A stretch of 64,000 bases of DNA, taken from Ephydatia muelleri. Its lineage: Eukaryota; Porifera; Demospongiae; Spongillida; Spongillidae. The translations under genes were made by a program, and so were the position numbers. Under the pieces are notes generated by a model. The model had not been told where the DNA came from, did not search any database, and saw only the letters and a program-made list of their open reading frames with translations. This document shows, in pieces, positions 35,186 to 59,225 of this stretch; the first letter of the stretch is position 1, and every line of letters begins with the position of its first letter. Location: NCBI GenBank assembly GCA_013339895.1, contig JABACO010000023.1, positions 3,948,198 to 4,012,197 of the forward strand, written 5' to 3'.

Positions 35186-35698
35186 TTATTGCAGCAGTGT
35201 ATTCATTGATGTACACACATGGTTGCCTGTAGTGACACACCACACAGAGATGTCTTAACAGCATGTGTATGTGTACATACCATACAGATGCACACACAAT
35301 GTAGCTACATCACATCTACTGGTACATATGCTCTAAATTTATGTGCACACTTACATGATCACACAGATGCAGATGCATACATAATGTAGCTTCTCACATC
35401 TACACTAAAAAATGGCCAAGGGGTGTTATATTTGAGGGGTGTTACAGCCTTGAGAGTGTTATGGTAACATACAAAGGTGTGTTGCTGACATTTATGAGTG
35501 TTGGTAGACTATGCTAGGGGTGTTAGCTGCGTATGGGGTGTTAGATAAGAGTTGCTGAAGGCCAGCCCGGCCTGCCAGGCGGACTATAAGCTTGGCCTGG
35601 CAGGTCGGACCCTGATCTGACAGGCCTGCAGGCCGGGATCCACCCACTAAATATTAATGGATGATTTTAATTTAATTGTAACAGTTGATATCAGCAAT

Positions 35699-35961
35699 GG
35701 GGCCGTCCATAAAGTACGTCACACGCAAAGGGGGGGGGGGGGTCTCAGTCAGCGTGATGATGCATACATTAAGTGTACCATCAGTATGGGATAATGTGTG
35801 ACGAGGGGAGTCCATAATGGTCAAAAAAAGCGTGAGCAGAAGCGAAGAATGTGGGGTAGGGTTGCAGTGAGCACGTGAGTCATGCGTGTGTGGTGCATAT
35901 TTACGTGTAAGGTATGCGTGTGTGCACGTGTGTAAGTGTTGACGTACTTTATGGACAGCTC
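35699..35961. mobile_element. Short TIR element, left arm
   Basis: The ends GGCCGTCCATAAAGTACGTC and GACGTACTTTATGGACAGC are inverted repeats. Similar CCGTCCATAAAGTACGTCA ends are known from small DNA transposons in many animals. It contains a run of 12 G. The mirror copy is at about 53887-54149. Confidence 0.75.
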
Positions 35962-36272
35962 TAATGCAGGCAGTTGATAAGATTCTTGTAATTAATAATT
36001 CAATAGTCGTTGCGGGTCAAAGCAAAGGGGGAATCGCTTTGACAGCTTGGCTTGGACAGCTGCTCTTTATGATGATGTTGTAGACGCCTCAGAAGAGTTG
36101 AGTGCTTGTTGACATAGGGCTTGTGGCAATAATCACACCATGCTTTAATTGTCAGCAAACGGCAGCGCATTTCTTTTCCTTAGAGGCATGGAGTCTGTGC
36201 ATCTTGAAATGTGCCCACACAATGAAGGTAGAGTTACTAATTTGTTTGCAACGTTGTGGGAACACACAACGC

Positions 36273-38179
36273 ATGATGATCAAATCACTGCTGTGCGTTT
36301 GTATATGTATTTGTATCCGCTTAGTATCGTGCCAAGGTCCGTGTAAACCTCTGTCATATGAAGTTTATTGGAACGTTGGAACCGCAGATCCACCTTTTAA
36401 TTTAAGTCAATTTCTCATATTTTCGTCGAATTTCACGCAGACAGGCATTACATGCTCTATTCCCGGCTGCAAAGGCTGGACTCAAGGATTGTTCCCATCC
36501 ATTTCTGACGATGGTGCACTTATAAATGGAGGGGTTCCACAAAACGGCAATTTAACAGCTCATTTAGAGAATTTGGTCGAAACCATACCAAACTGGATAC
36601 CAGATCCTCTATGGAATGGAAATGCGGTTCTTGACTTTGAGGCGTGGACCACGGTCTGGGAATTGAATAATCAGACTGAATGGTGGCATGGATATCGCTA
36701 TCAGAATTACTCTATGTATTTAGAAACACTAAAACACCCTGAATGGAATGAATCACAAATATATGAAGCTGCCAAGAGCGAATTTGAATCTGCATACTTT
36801 GTGGAGACTCTAAACATTCTTACAAAAGCAAGACCAAATGTAAGGATAAACTTAATGACGTGGCCGTAACGTGACTACTGTTGTAAATAATGTTTTTTGA
36901 AAGGTAGGGGAGGGCAAAAGGATGTGCAAGTTTATTGTCCTGCATTTGGGTTATGGTGTCACAATTGTAGTTTGACTGGGACTATGTATTTTGCAAGCTG
37001 TGTGTTTTGGGATGGTCTCTTGCTCTTTGGATATAAATTTTGCAGTAGCACTAAATGTAATATATGTATGCAATGCAATTTATGTAGTATACACATAAAT
37101 AAAAAATAACCAGCTAATTGTAGGATAATTGGTTGAGGTTCAGTAATTTTACTGGTGTCAAAACATACAATATTGTCACCACAAGATTGCTTTGCTTACT
37201 ACTGATTGAACTAACTTACTGGAAATATAAACTAGTAGTTACACAGTCAAATATTTACATGTCTGAATCAAGTTCATCTGCCAAAAAGACATGATGATTT
37301 CCAATGGTATCCAAAAAAAAGATTTTTGCTTCATTGTTAAATCACTTCCTTTTTCAGCTCATTGAATAACATTTCAGTGCACCAGTGGAATTTTTCTTTT
37401 TCATTGTTACTATTTCAGGCAAAATGGGGATATTATGGTCTCCCTATTAATCTGCTTGCACCTTGTGAAGGAGATAGGCAGGTAGGTAAACATTTACATC
37501 CATGCATATATCTGCATTGGAATGAATGCAACTTCCTCCCAGGACATGAAATGTGGTTATGATTCAAGTTCTGGTGATTTGTACCGAAGCTTCAGTGACA
37601 AACAAAAACCTATATGGCAAGCAAGCACAGCTCTCTATCCTAGGTATGGCATGTCACATTGGCACACAATTATTTAATCCACTCCCTTTACTGTCTTTGT
37701 GGATAGCGTTTATTTTCAGCCTTTCCGTACTACATTTGAAAATATTGCTTATGTGCAATCTGTCATCAATGAAACAGTTCGATGCTTCAATGGCAAAATC
37801 CCAGTATTTGCATTTCACTGGAATTGTAGGTCAAGGATAATGAATTTGTATTATTGTATAATGAAGTTACTTAATTATCTCAAAGACTACCACAATGCTA
37901 CTACCTTGTTGGACCCAGAAGATCTATTTTCTGGTTTAGTGGGTCCATATGATCAGAAATCTCAAGGTGTGATAATGTGGGGGAGCACTGGTGAACTGGA
38001 GGATGCTGCATTTATTGATGCAAGGCATATACCAATGACTTCTTGCATTTGCTTGTCAACGGCATCTTTGTACTATAGTATGCGGAGAAGAATGTTGGTC
38101 CTGTTGTGCAGGAATTTATAAATGGAATGTGTCAATGCAGTGCTATTTACTGCAGTGGTAATGGCAGATGCATGCCAAG
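36273..38179 (+). CDS. HYAL: GH56 hyaluronidase, left-arm copy (largely intact)
   Basis: Exons: 36273-36839, 37419-37481, 37543-37643, then 37707 to about 38010, and a last recognisable block about 38077-38179 that ends at a donor, so the true 3' end may be further on. The likely start is 36273 (MMIKSLLCVCICICI, a signal peptide ending near VSCQ); an upstream in-frame ATG at 36102 would lack one. The enzyme cuts hyaluronan or chondroitin outside the cell or in lysosomes. VLDFEAW holds the family's D-x-E pair (D121, E123). WGYYGLP, STALYP, GVIMWGS and a cysteine-rich CQCSAIYCSGNGRCMP block follow. Between IMWGS and YAEKNVGP the frame changes by one without a convincing intron, in both arms. 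A 9-base in-frame deletion near 36793 removes residues that the other copy keeps. Confidence 0.85.
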
Positions 38180-39016
38180 GTATGTGTTGGTTGGCTTATC
38201 GATGCATTGCATTATTGTCAAATATCAATCGGCAGCTCATCTGATGCTTGTCAAATGTATCCATCAAGAGCTGTGTGCAGAGCTGGCTGAGTTGTGGGTT
38301 TTGGTATATTTCTTTTCCATATCCCTATGAGTTAGCATACATTTTACCAGTTGTACTTTTTTTTTAGTATGATATTCCATCTTGAACTCAATATAATTTC
38401 TAGATAACTCAGTAACTGTAGTTTATATGATTTTTTTTGGCATGCTGCATTTTGAACAGAACATGTTGCGAGGTTTAGAACATAACATATCATAACTGAC
38501 TTTACAAAAACAAATTTAAAGCCAACGATACTTAGTTTCCAATGATTGCTTGCATATCTGAAATTATAACACAGTTTGCATCATAGAAATTACACATGCA
38601 CAGAGAAACAGACACTGGAATAATTTGCATGTGCCTTTTGTGATACTTAATGCCATCATCAAAGTCTGTATTTATCATTTGATCGGCTTGGTTTATAGTG
38701 TAGCGAGTCCAAAACAATGAAAACCACTTAAGAAATGTTTGTATGTAATAAGCGAGGTAGCTGCATACGTCATTCTCCAATACACATCAGAATAATATTA
38801 CCAAGTTTCACACATACTATCAACAGTTCAACAAATCAATGTAAAAGAGCAGCTTGATTTTATGACATCTCCTTTCATCACAAGATTCACTGCACCAAAG
38901 GCAAAGAAACCCATTGTTAATAATCATTTCAATGAATATCATAATAATCACACCAACTAATGCACTCATCAATGCTAATTATTTTCTTACACATATATAC
39001 ACCACTAAATCACTCC
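38180..39016. other. Intergenic between convergent hyaluronidase and PFKFB
   Basis: No gene recognised. It should hold both 3' untranslated regions. Confidence 0.5.
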
Positions 39017-47328
<8,312 letters not shown>

Positions 47329-47588
47329 CTAGGTATAATACGTCTGCAAAGCGCATTCATAACAGTTTACTCATTCTTGGCTTTACGCCGTGCAAATGCA
47401 AATGTCATAGAAACTATATACTCACCCTGACTGTATGTTTCGGATTTTGCTGGTTGGTCCATAGAGTAGTGCAATTTTACGCTGATTACAATGAATTAAC
47501 AACGAGCAGCATTGATTTATATGTGTTATTAATAATCTATGGTTTCAGCGTCGAATGGTTTTATGCACGCCATCGCAAAATTTATTCG

Positions 47589-47735
47589 TAATTCTGAAAG
47601 CGTCTGTGTTCATTAATCATAGAATAGATCCTATACAAAGGGGATGATCGACCAGGTGCATGGGGTTAATTTTCGCAGACACATGTTCCATTATCTATAA
47701 GATCTATATTCTTGTAACTAAATCCGTTGCTATTA
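47589..47735 (-). pseudogene. Tail fragment of the 62657 gene, copy 2
   Basis: Same segment as 44420-44565, attached to DCP1 copy 2. Confidence 0.7.
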
Positions 47736-48061
47736 GAGTAATCCAAGGTACAACGTACACTGAATTTTCTATAAGAGTGTTGCCAACCCTGCTTACTGCT
47801 ATCATGCTCATTAAATTATACATGTGAAATTATTGCTACAGTGATGTTGATGATGGCAATAAATACCGTGCAGTGTGAGCTGAAGCAAAGAACAACACCA
47901 AATAGGAAAGCAGTAAAAAAAAAGGCGAAAAGTAAAAAAAAAGAAGATACTAGCAATGTTCCAAATTTTCCTTCCAGCTACTTCCCCTGCTACAAGAGTT
48001 CAAACTGTGATACGATACACTGTACATCAACTGGTTTCTGTGATACAGCAACCATTATCCT

Positions 48062-49029
48062 TTAACTGATGTTTCGAGAATGAGTCTGCATGTAAGCACT
48101 GTGAACATAGCTCAAGAAATCATCATCATGCTGAAAGAACAATATCATAATCATCATATAAGGAAGAAACTATAAACAATCTTGAAAATTACTTCAATTA
48201 GATGCAGCAATGTCTTCTGCAGTTCAGCTTTTGTCATGGTGGAACTTCCATCTTTACATTCTGAGATGGGAGAGAAATTGCTGCTGTTCCACTGTTTTGA
48301 ATTCATCAGAATGCAAGATGCTACAGTACATTATTCTAGTAATCTGAAGCAATTCACGCATATGTGTATTGCATCATCTTTTACCAGTCCACAGCCAATG
48401 CATGTAAACTTATGCTGCTATTTGTATGCTAAACTATGCTAGAATCTGGAGAATCCCAGTTGTACCGTCTTGCATGCATTCATGACAGTGAACCTCAACT
48501 TTTTCAGTAAACCCTCTGACTAATAGCTAATGAAGCCACATCGAAACAGTTAGTTCATTCCAAGGTCCTTACAGTATTGGTGCAACAGGGCGTTAGACAG
48601 TAGAGGAATGCAACTACAAAGTGTGACATTCATTCTCAACACAACTGCTCATACTGTCTACACATATCAGGGCACTTGAAAAATGAAAAATGGATTGTAG
48701 ATATGCATAATACAGCCACTCATTCACATACCACATCTCTTGATGGACATACCTTGTTATCCTGAAGCTGAAGTGGCTCTTTTTCCTTCTGTATTTCTCG
48801 CAAAGGAGATGCCTTCATACCTGCAGAAAGCATCAAAGGTGGAATAGAAGGAAAAATACTGGATTTGTGATCCGATGGACGAGGTGCAAGATCCTTAATA
48901 TGGAATCCAGATTTGTCTGCAGAACTCGAAACAAATGACAGTGTATCTTTATTGTTTGTCAACGGTGCTTGTATGTTGTGTACCAATTGGTGATGCATAG
49001 ACAGACGGCTGCATCAGTACCTGCCCGCT
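48062..49029 (-). pseudogene. DCP1: DCP1 3' half, copy 2 (frameshifted)
   Basis: Same three exons (48753 to about 49029, 48193-48260, 48062-48130). Exon 2 has lost one base (CCACCATGACAAAAG where copy 1 has CCACCATTGACAAAAG), giving an immediate TGA. The first exon has an internal deletion near 48968 and is cut at 49029, where the right arm of the inverted repeat begins. Confidence 0.8.
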
Positions 49030-49087
49030 CCTACTGCTATTTGCTGTCAATTAGTGTTAAATAAGAATTTGAACATTTTTTGCTTAG

Positions 49088-50911
<1,824 letters not shown>

Positions 50912-51738
50912 GGAGTGATTTAGTGGTGTATATATGTGTAAGAAAATAATTAGCATTGATGAGTGCATTAGTTGGTGTGATTATTATGATATTCATTGAA
51001 ATGATTATTAACAATGGGTTTCTTTGCCTTTGGTGCAGTGAATCTTGTGATGAAAGGAGATGTCATAAAATCAAGCTGCTCTTTTACATTGATTTGTTGA
51101 ACTGTTGATAGTATGTGTGAAACTTGGTAATATTATTCTGATGTGTATTGGAGAATGACGTATGCAGCTACCTCGCTTATTACATACAAACATTTCTTAA
51201 GTGGTTTTCATTGTTTTGGACTCGCTACACTATAAACCAAGCCGATCAAATGATAAATACAGACTTTGATGATGGCATTAAGTATCACAAAAGGCACATG
51301 CAAATTATTCCAGTGTCTGTTTCTCTGTTTCTATGATGCAAACTGTGTTATAATTTCAGATATGCAAGCAATCATTGGAAACTAAGTATCGTTGGCTTTA
51401 AATTTGTTTTTGTAAAGTCAGTTATGATATGTTATGTTCTAAACCTCGCAACATGTTTTGTTCAAAATGCAGCATGCCAAAAAAAATCATATAAACTACA
51501 GTTACTGAGTTATCTAGAAATTATATTGAGTTCAAGATGGAATATCATACTAAAAAAAAAAGTACAACTGGTAAAATGTATGCTAACTCATAGGGATATG
51601 GAAAAGAAATATACCAAAACCCACAACTCAGCCAGCTCTGCACACAGCTCTTGATGGATACATTTGACAAGCATCAGATGAGCTGCCGATTGATATTTGA
51701 CAATAATGCAATGCATCGATAAGCCAACCAACACATAC
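50912..51738. other. Intergenic, mirror of 38180-39016
   Basis: No gene recognised. One 20-30 base deletion relative to the left arm near 51336. Confidence 0.5.
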
Positions 51739-53625
51739 CTTGGCATGCATCTGCCATTACCACTGCAGTAAATAGCACTGCATTGACACATTCCACTTAT
51801 AAATTCCAGCACAACACGACCAACATTCTTCTCCGCATACTATAGTACAAAGATACAGTTGACAAGCAAATGCAAGAAGTCATTGGTATATGCCTTGCAT
51901 CAATAAATGCAGCATCCTCCAGTTCACCAGTGCTCCCCCACATTATCACACCTTGAGATTTCTGATCATATGGACCCACTAAACCAGAAAATAGATCTTC
52001 TGGGTCCAGCAAGGTAGTAACATTGTGGTAGTCTTTGAGATAATTAAGTAACTTCATTATACAATAATACAAATTCATTATCCTTGACCTACAATTCCAG
52101 TGAAATGCATATACTGGGATTTTGCCATTGGAGCATCGAACTGTTTCATTGATGACAGATTGCACATAAGCAACATTTTCAAATGTAGTACGGAAAGGCT
52201 GAAAATAAATGCTATCCACAAAGACAGTAAAGGGAGTGGATTAAATAATTGTGTGCCAATGTGACATGCCATACCTAGGATAGAGAGCTGTGCTTGCTTG
52301 CCATATAGGTTTTTGTTTGTCACTGAAGCTTCGGTACAAATCACCAGAACTTGAATCATAACCACATTTCATGTCCTGGGAGGAAGTTGCATTCATTCCA
52401 ATGCAGATATCTGCATGGATGTAAATGTTTACCTACCTGCCCATCTCCTTCACAAGGTGCAAGCAGATTAATAGGGAGACCATAATATCCCCATTTTGCC
52501 TGAAATAGTAACAATAAAAATTCCACTGGTGCACTGAAATGTTATTCAATGAGCTGAAAAAGGAAGTGATTTAACAATGAAGCAAATATCTTCTTTTTGG
52601 ATACCATTGGAAATCATCATGTCTTTTTGGCAGATGAACTTGATTCAGACATGTAAATATTTGACTGTGTAACTACTAGTTTATATTTCCAGTAAGTTAG
52701 TTCAATCAGTAGTAAGCAAAGCAATCTTGTGGTGACAATATTGTATGTTTTGACACCAGTAAAATTACTGAACCTCAACCAATTATCCTACAATAGCTGG
52801 TTATTTTTTATTTATGTGTATACTACATAAATTGCATTGCATACATATATTACATTTAGTGCTACTGCAAAATTTATATCCAAAGAGCAAGAGACCATCC
52901 CAAAACACACAGCTTGCAAAATACATAGTCCCAGTCAAACTACAATTGTGACACCATAACCCAAATGCAGGACAATAAACTTGCACATCCTTTTGCCCTC
53001 CCCTACCTTTCAAAAAACATTATTTACAACAGTAGTCACGTTACGGCCACGTCATTAAGTTTATCCTTACATTTGGTCTTGCTTTTGTAAGAATGTTTAG
53101 AGTCTCCACAAAGTATGCCGTTGCGGCAGATTCAAATTCGCTCTTGGCAGCTTCATATATTCCATTCAGGGTGGTTTAGTGTTTCTAAATACATAGAGTA
53201 ATTCTGATAGCGATATCCATGCCACCATTCAGTCTGATTATTCAATTCCCAGACCGTGGTCCACGCCTCAAAGTCAAGAACCGCATTTCCATTCCATAGA
53301 GGATCTGGTATATGGTTTCGACCAAATTCTCTAAATGAGCTGTTAAATTGCCGTTTCGCGGAACCCCTCCATTTATAAGTGCACCATCGTCAGAAATGGA
53401 TGGGAACAATCCTTGAGTCCAGCCTTTGCAGCCGGGAATAGAGCATGTAGTGCCTGTCTGCGTGAAATTCGACGAAAATATGAGAAATTGACTTAAATTA
53501 AAAGGTGGATCTGCGGTTCCAACGTTCCAATAAACTTCATATGGCAGAGGTTTACACGGACCTTGGCACGATACTAAGCGGATACAAATACATATACAAA
53601 CGCACAGCAGTGATTTGATCATCAT
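51739..53625 (-). pseudogene. HYAL: GH56 hyaluronidase, right-arm copy (frameshifted)
   Basis: Mirror of the left copy with the same exons and signal peptide (ATG 53625). Relative to the left copy, exon 1 has a 10-bp deletion near 53311, an 11-bp deletion near 53160 and 9 extra bases at about 53117-53126. The first deletion throws the frame off before the catalytic D-x-E pair and soon reaches a stop; the second restores the frame too late. The 9 extra bases give FESAATAYF, closer to the family pattern than the left copy, so this arm keeps an older sequence at that point. Downstream exons look otherwise preserved. Confidence 0.8.
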
Positions 53626-53886
53626 GCGTTGTGTGTTCCCACAACGTTGCAAACAAATTAGTAACTCTACCTTCATTGTGTGGGCACATTTCAAGATGCA
53701 CAGACTCCATGCCTCTAAGGAAAAGAAATGCGCTGCCGTTTGCTGACAATTAAAGCACGGTGTGATTATTGCCACAAGCCCTATGTCAACAAGCACTCAA
53801 CTGTCAAAGCGATTCCCCCTTTGCTTTGACCCGCAACGACTATTGAATTATTAATTACAAGAATCTATCAACTGCCTGCATTAGAG

Positions 53887-54149
53887 CTGTCCATAAAGTA
53901 CGTCAACACTTACACACGTGCACACACGCATACCTTACACGTAAATATGCACCACACACGCATGACTCACGTGCTCATTGCAACCCTACCCCACATTCTT
54001 TGCTTCTGCTCACGCTTTTTTTGACCATTATGGACTCCCCTCGTCACACATTATCCCATACTGATGGTACACTTAATGTATGCATCATCACGCTGACTGA
54101 GACCCCCCCCCCCCTTTTGCGTGTGACGTACTTTATGGACGGTCCCATT
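53887..54149. mobile_element. Short TIR element, right arm
   Basis: Reverse complement of 35699-35961; same ends and a shorter homopolymer. Confidence 0.75.
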
Positions 54150-54670
54150 GCTGATATCAACTGTTACAATTAAATTAAAATCATCCATTTGCTTTGTATT
54201 AATATTTAGTGGGTGGATCCCGGCCTGCAGGCCTGTCAGATCAGGGTCCGACCTGCCAGGCCAAGCTTATAGTCCGCCTGGCAGGCCGGGCTGGCCTTCG
54301 GCAACTCTTATCTAACACCCCATATGCAGCTAACACCCCTAGCATAGTGTACCAACACTCATAAATGTCAGCTACACACCTTTGTATGTTACCATAACAC
54401 TCTCAAGGCTGTAAGACCCCTCAAATATAACACCCCTTGGCCAATTTTTAGTGTAGATGTGAGAAGCTACATTATGTATGCATCTGCATCTGTGTGATCA
54501 TGTAAGTGTGCACATAAATTTAGAGCATATGTACCAGTAGATGTGATGTAGCTACATTGTGTGTGCATCTGTATGGTATGTACACATACACATGCTGTTA
54601 AGACATCTCTGTGTGGTGTGTCACTACAGGCAACCATGTGTGTACATCAATGAATACACTACTGCAATAA

Positions 54671-54731
<61 letters not shown>
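54671..54731. repeat. (CA)n microsatellite, right arm
   Basis: About 60 bases of pure CA, counterpart of 35100-35185. Confidence 0.9.
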
Positions 54732-54732
<1 letters not shown>

Positions 54733-55299
54733 AGTCACAGCTACAACAACGTCAGTGGGTTCGTGGTTGTGGACGACGGATACGCTTCACTTGCGCGCGT
54801 CTCTCCATCGTGGAAACCGCGTCTCGAGTGTGGTGTGGACGGACGTGCGTGTGTGTAAGCTGTCTACGTGGCTCCACGTTGAGCGTGGACTCGTAGCTGT
54901 GTGGCGTGTTTGCGCGTGAGTGTGTGTAGTAGTGGTGTGTGTCAGCGCGTCAGCTACATGTACACACACGCTAAACAAAGGGACATAGATGCTACACAAT
55001 GCTCAGTGGCTCAACAGATCACGGGTGTCGGCTTACCACACTGCTCTGGCCATGCTCAAACCTCCCATCACGAAGACCTGGTCACCCCTGGAACCTGTTG
55101 GTTAAGCTCCACCCTCCAGTAGATGGGGCTACATAAACATTACAAGCGACTCCTTACAGATCCCAAGCTTCATCAGCCTCTCAGTCAAGCCTCCCAAGCA
55201 TCTCCAGCCTCACCTAAGAAGTCACCGCTTTTTTTAATCCGTCAGAGATAATACTATCTCTGAATCCGTGGATCCCATGCCCATGGTACGCTTTCAAAG

Positions 55300-55311
55300 T
55301 GCGCATGCGCG
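55300..55311. promoter_or_regulatory. NRF1-like palindrome, right arm
   Basis: Mirror of 34529-34540, with the same neighbouring donor on the plus strand at about 55343. Confidence 0.4.
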
Positions 55312-55614
55312 TCGCATTGGAATTCTTCAAGAAGCTTGGTGGTAAGTGAGATGGCGGTGTCACATATTTCTTTTTCTCTCTCCTCGGGATTTGTTTAAAT
55401 CTAGAGTTATCGTACTTTTTGCCGGCCAGCTAGGCCATACGCCAGCGTTAGGTTGGCCGGTAAGGGCGTTCGCTGTTCCTGCCTTCACTTATATGGTTAG
55501 CGTACTGTACGTAGGCTAGCTTGGCCTTGGGTCTTATCAAAATATTGCTATTGTGAGGTTTAGCGTAGGGGAAATGGTTCAACAACGTTCTTTTGGGAAA
55601 GAAGTGTCTTTCAT

Positions 55615-56215
55615 GTTTTCTGTTTGGCGACTACTGGTTCCTCTGTTCAGTTTGGAGGTTGCTGGTCTCTGTTCCTGACTACTGGTTCCTCTGTTCAGTC
55701 TGGAGGTTGCTGGTCTTTGTTCCTGACTACTGGTTCCTCTGTTTAGTCTGGAGGTTGCTGGTCTCTGTTCCTGACTACTGGTTCCTCTGTTCAGTCTGGA
55801 GGTTGTTGGTCTCTGTTCCTGACTACTGGTTCCTCTGTTCAGTCTGGAGGTTGCTGGTCTCTGTTCAGTCTGGAGGTTGCTGGTCTCTGTTCCTGACTAC
55901 TGGTTCCTCTGTTTAGTCTGGAGGTTGCTGGTCTCTGTTCCTGACTGCTGGTTTCTCTGTTCAGTCTAGAGGTTTCTGGTCTCTGTTCCTGACTACTGGT
56001 TCCTCTGTTCAGTCTGGAGGTTGCTGGTCTCTGTTTCTGACTGCTGGTTCCTCTGTTCAGTCTGGAGGTTGCTGGTCTCTGTTTCGGATAACTGGTTCCT
56101 CTGTTTAGTCTGGAGGTTGCTGGTTTCTGTTCCTGACTACTGGTTCCTCTGTTCAGTGAGGTTGCTGGTCTCTGTTCCTGTCGACTGGTTCCTCTGTTTA
56201 GTCTTCTTTTGGAGG
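55615..56215. repeat. 48-bp minisatellite, right arm
   Basis: Reverse complement of the left array but only about 12 units, so roughly 0.95 kb shorter. Confidence 0.95.
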
Positions 56216-56359
56216 TAGGTTGGAACCACATGTAAATACATGTATGGGGTTGAAAAAGATGTCTTGGACAGCATTGGGAGATTGATCTTTTCCTTGGATT
56301 AGATGGTAGAAGTAGGAAAGCTAGTCAGGGCAAGTATTGAGCTGGGTGTTATTTTGTGT

Positions 56360-56720
56360 TCATGGACTTTACCCTTACATGGTCACCCCCCTTATATGGT
56401 CACCCTTCTCTACACTTATGATCACCCTTCACTCATGTTCACCCTTTTCTGCACTCGTGGTCACCTTTTTTTCTGCACTCGTGGTCACCTTTTTTCTGCA
56501 CTCGTGGTCACCTTTTCTCATTACTCCATGATTCCCTTATCTCACTCATGGCTTCATGGCACCGTTTTTATGCACTCTTGGACACTCTTCCTTCACTCAT
56601 GATTACCCTTTTCTGCACTCTTGGTCATCCTTCTCTACATTAATGGTCCCTACTTTTAACCATTTGTGTATCCTGCAATGGTAGGTTAGCTGTTTGCTTT
56701 TACGATGGGAAGAATTAATT
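56360..56720. repeat. Module A, right arm (mirror of 32060)
   Basis: Reverse complement of 32060-32530, with fewer tail units. Confidence 0.8.
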
Positions 56721-56979
56721 TCATAATGAACCATGGGCTGTTTAATCGTTAAGAATACTAGATATGTTAGACCTTAGTATTTGTGTTGAACAACTGTTTT
56801 TTTTTATTGATAAGGTGTCTCTTTGCAGTCAGAACTCAGTGTTTGTTGAAAAGGTCTCAATTCAACAGTAAGTTTTTGTTGCTCCTATACCATGCACGCT
56901 TCCCTTGTGCCTTGACCAACACATAAAGTTGTACCTTGACTGTTAAGTCACACACCAACATTACCATCCAAGCCAACAC

Positions 56980-57455
56980 GGGGCACCAAACTTTCAGACC
57001 AACACGTGGCAACTAATTATCAAGCTAACATGCATCCACTAATTTTCAGGCCAACACACGGCTAATAACTAGTTTTCAGGCTAACACGTGGCCACTTATT
57101 TTCAGGCCAACATGCGGCCAATAACTAGTTTTCAGGCTAACACATGGCCACTAACTTTCAGGCTAACACGCGGCCACTAACTTTCAGGCCAATACGCGGC
57201 CAATAACTAGTTTTCAGGTTAACACATGGCCACTAACTTTCAGACCAACACATGGCCACTAACTTTCAGACCAACACGTGGCCACTAACTTTCAGGCCAA
57301 CATGCGGCCACTAACTTTCAGGCCAACACGTGGCCACTAAATTTCAGACCAACACATGGCCATTAACTTTCAGACCAACACGTGGCCACTAACTTTCAGG
57401 CCAACACGCGGCCACTAACTTTCAGGCCAATACGCGGCCACTAAATTTCAGGTCA
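56980..57455. repeat. 26-bp minisatellite, right arm
   Basis: Reverse-complement counterpart of 31265-31810, somewhat shorter. Confidence 0.9.
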
Positions 57456-57459
57456 ACAC

Positions 57460-58900
57460 TTGCAGCCACCCGCGACGAGGCTGATACCCAGATTGCATAC
57501 ACAATCATGGCAATAGTGCTTAAGTATTTGCCTATTACAATACGATTCTGATAATGCATGCTTGGACTGCATACTCTCACCCCAACAAACACGATAACCA
57601 CTACAGCCTCTAGCTGGAACATGGTATATACATAATTCCCTTCTTTGCAGTCATGGTCATGTCCACTGTTGTCACCCTTTTCATGGTTACTTTCTCTACA
57701 CTTCTTTACTCTTGGCCACTCTTTTATTGTTCACCCACACAATTGTCAATACAAGTTTGTATCGATGTTAACAGATTAAGAAATTACTTTCATCACTGTC
57801 TGTACATGTTGCAATGCATAGTGATGGAGCAGGATAAATACGATGACTACATCTCAATATGGTGTCAATTTGTCACGCCCCCGAGCTGGTTGTGTGTACT
57901 CTTGGACCTGCATGTAGCCCTGCCCCTGCGAGAGTGGGCGTGTGCAGGTCAGGTCCCGTACACATTATGTTCCACATACGGTACCAACTGGACTTAATAT
58001 TGTGGCCAGTTTGGATATTACTGGCTGTGTAGTGTGTTATAATTATGCTGCACGTAGAAAAATCGGAGTGCTGTCTATACCAGTGCACGTGCTGAAAATG
58101 ACGGAGTATGAGTACAGGCTTGCTATTCTTTTCTTCTTTTAAATTCCGACACACTCTAAATAAAACCAGGTCTGAAGGTCTGATTTGTTGGGGTGTGGTT
58201 GGTTTGGGTATGAGACTATGTGACGCGTGCGTTGTTTTCACGTGACGAGATAGATTTGCTGTTGTGTTTGCTTGTATAAACAGTGCTTGACGCCAGGGTA
58301 ATGTCCGTAGTGGCGTTTGGATTTGGCACGGAAGCTAGGATGCATGTCCGCCGCCAGTCCACTAGAACGGTAGATAATATTTTCAGGGTTTTGCTCGTAA
58401 AAGCAGAATGCTTCATTCCTGGGTAACTGCAGTGGGGTTAACATATTGTCACATTTTCAAAGGTGAGACTGGCTTGGTTTTAGAATAGTACATGGATGTG
58501 AATTTTACGTTGGGATATCAACTGTGCACATACTTGTATGCAAGTTGAGTTGTGAGGTGTTTGTTAGTTTGTTCTTTTCACTAACTGTACACACAATAAT
58601 GGGGATCCCTCCACCTCTCATGCAAGAATGGTAAAAAATGATGTGTCCATGGTTGGCTTAGATTCCTGTGTTCTGTTTGGTGATAACTGGTTCTTTCTTT
58701 TTAGTCCAGATCATGTATTTTCACTACTGGTTCTCTCAAATTCAACTTTAAAGGTGAGGCTGGCTTGTATGAGGAGGAGAACCACATAATTGTGGGATGG
58801 AAGATTCTTTTGTGAGTAGTGATAATTACATGGCATGTACAAAAAAATCTCTTTAAGTGGGACAATCCTACATAGGACATAGTGACCTCGTAAGGTTGCT
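57460..58900. other. Non-coding right arm stretch with the empty gypsy site
   Basis: No gene recognised. At about 57754 the sequence CAATACAAGTTTGTATCG is the target of the left-arm gypsy insertion without the element. Confidence 0.6.
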
Positions 58901-58904
58901 GTTC

Positions 58905-59225
58905 TAGATTAATCACGTCATGGTCACTCTCCACTCATGATTACCCTTTTTTGCTCTCTTGGTCACCCTTTTCTCACTCATGGCACCCTTATTTCACTGA
59001 TGGCACCATTTTTCTGCACTCTTGGACACTCTTCTATCATGTCATGGTCACTCTTTCTCTACTCATGATTACACTTTTCTGCACTCTTGGTCACCCTTCT
59101 CTACACTAATCAGTATTGGTACCCTACTTTTAACCATTCACATAAAAAAGTTGTGTATCCCTGCAATGGTAGGTTGGCTGTTTGCTCTAAGTTATGATGG
59201 GTAGAATTCATTAATTCCTGGAGTG
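58905..59225. repeat. Module A, right arm (mirror of 24005)
   Basis: Reverse complement of 24005-24360. Confidence 0.8.
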
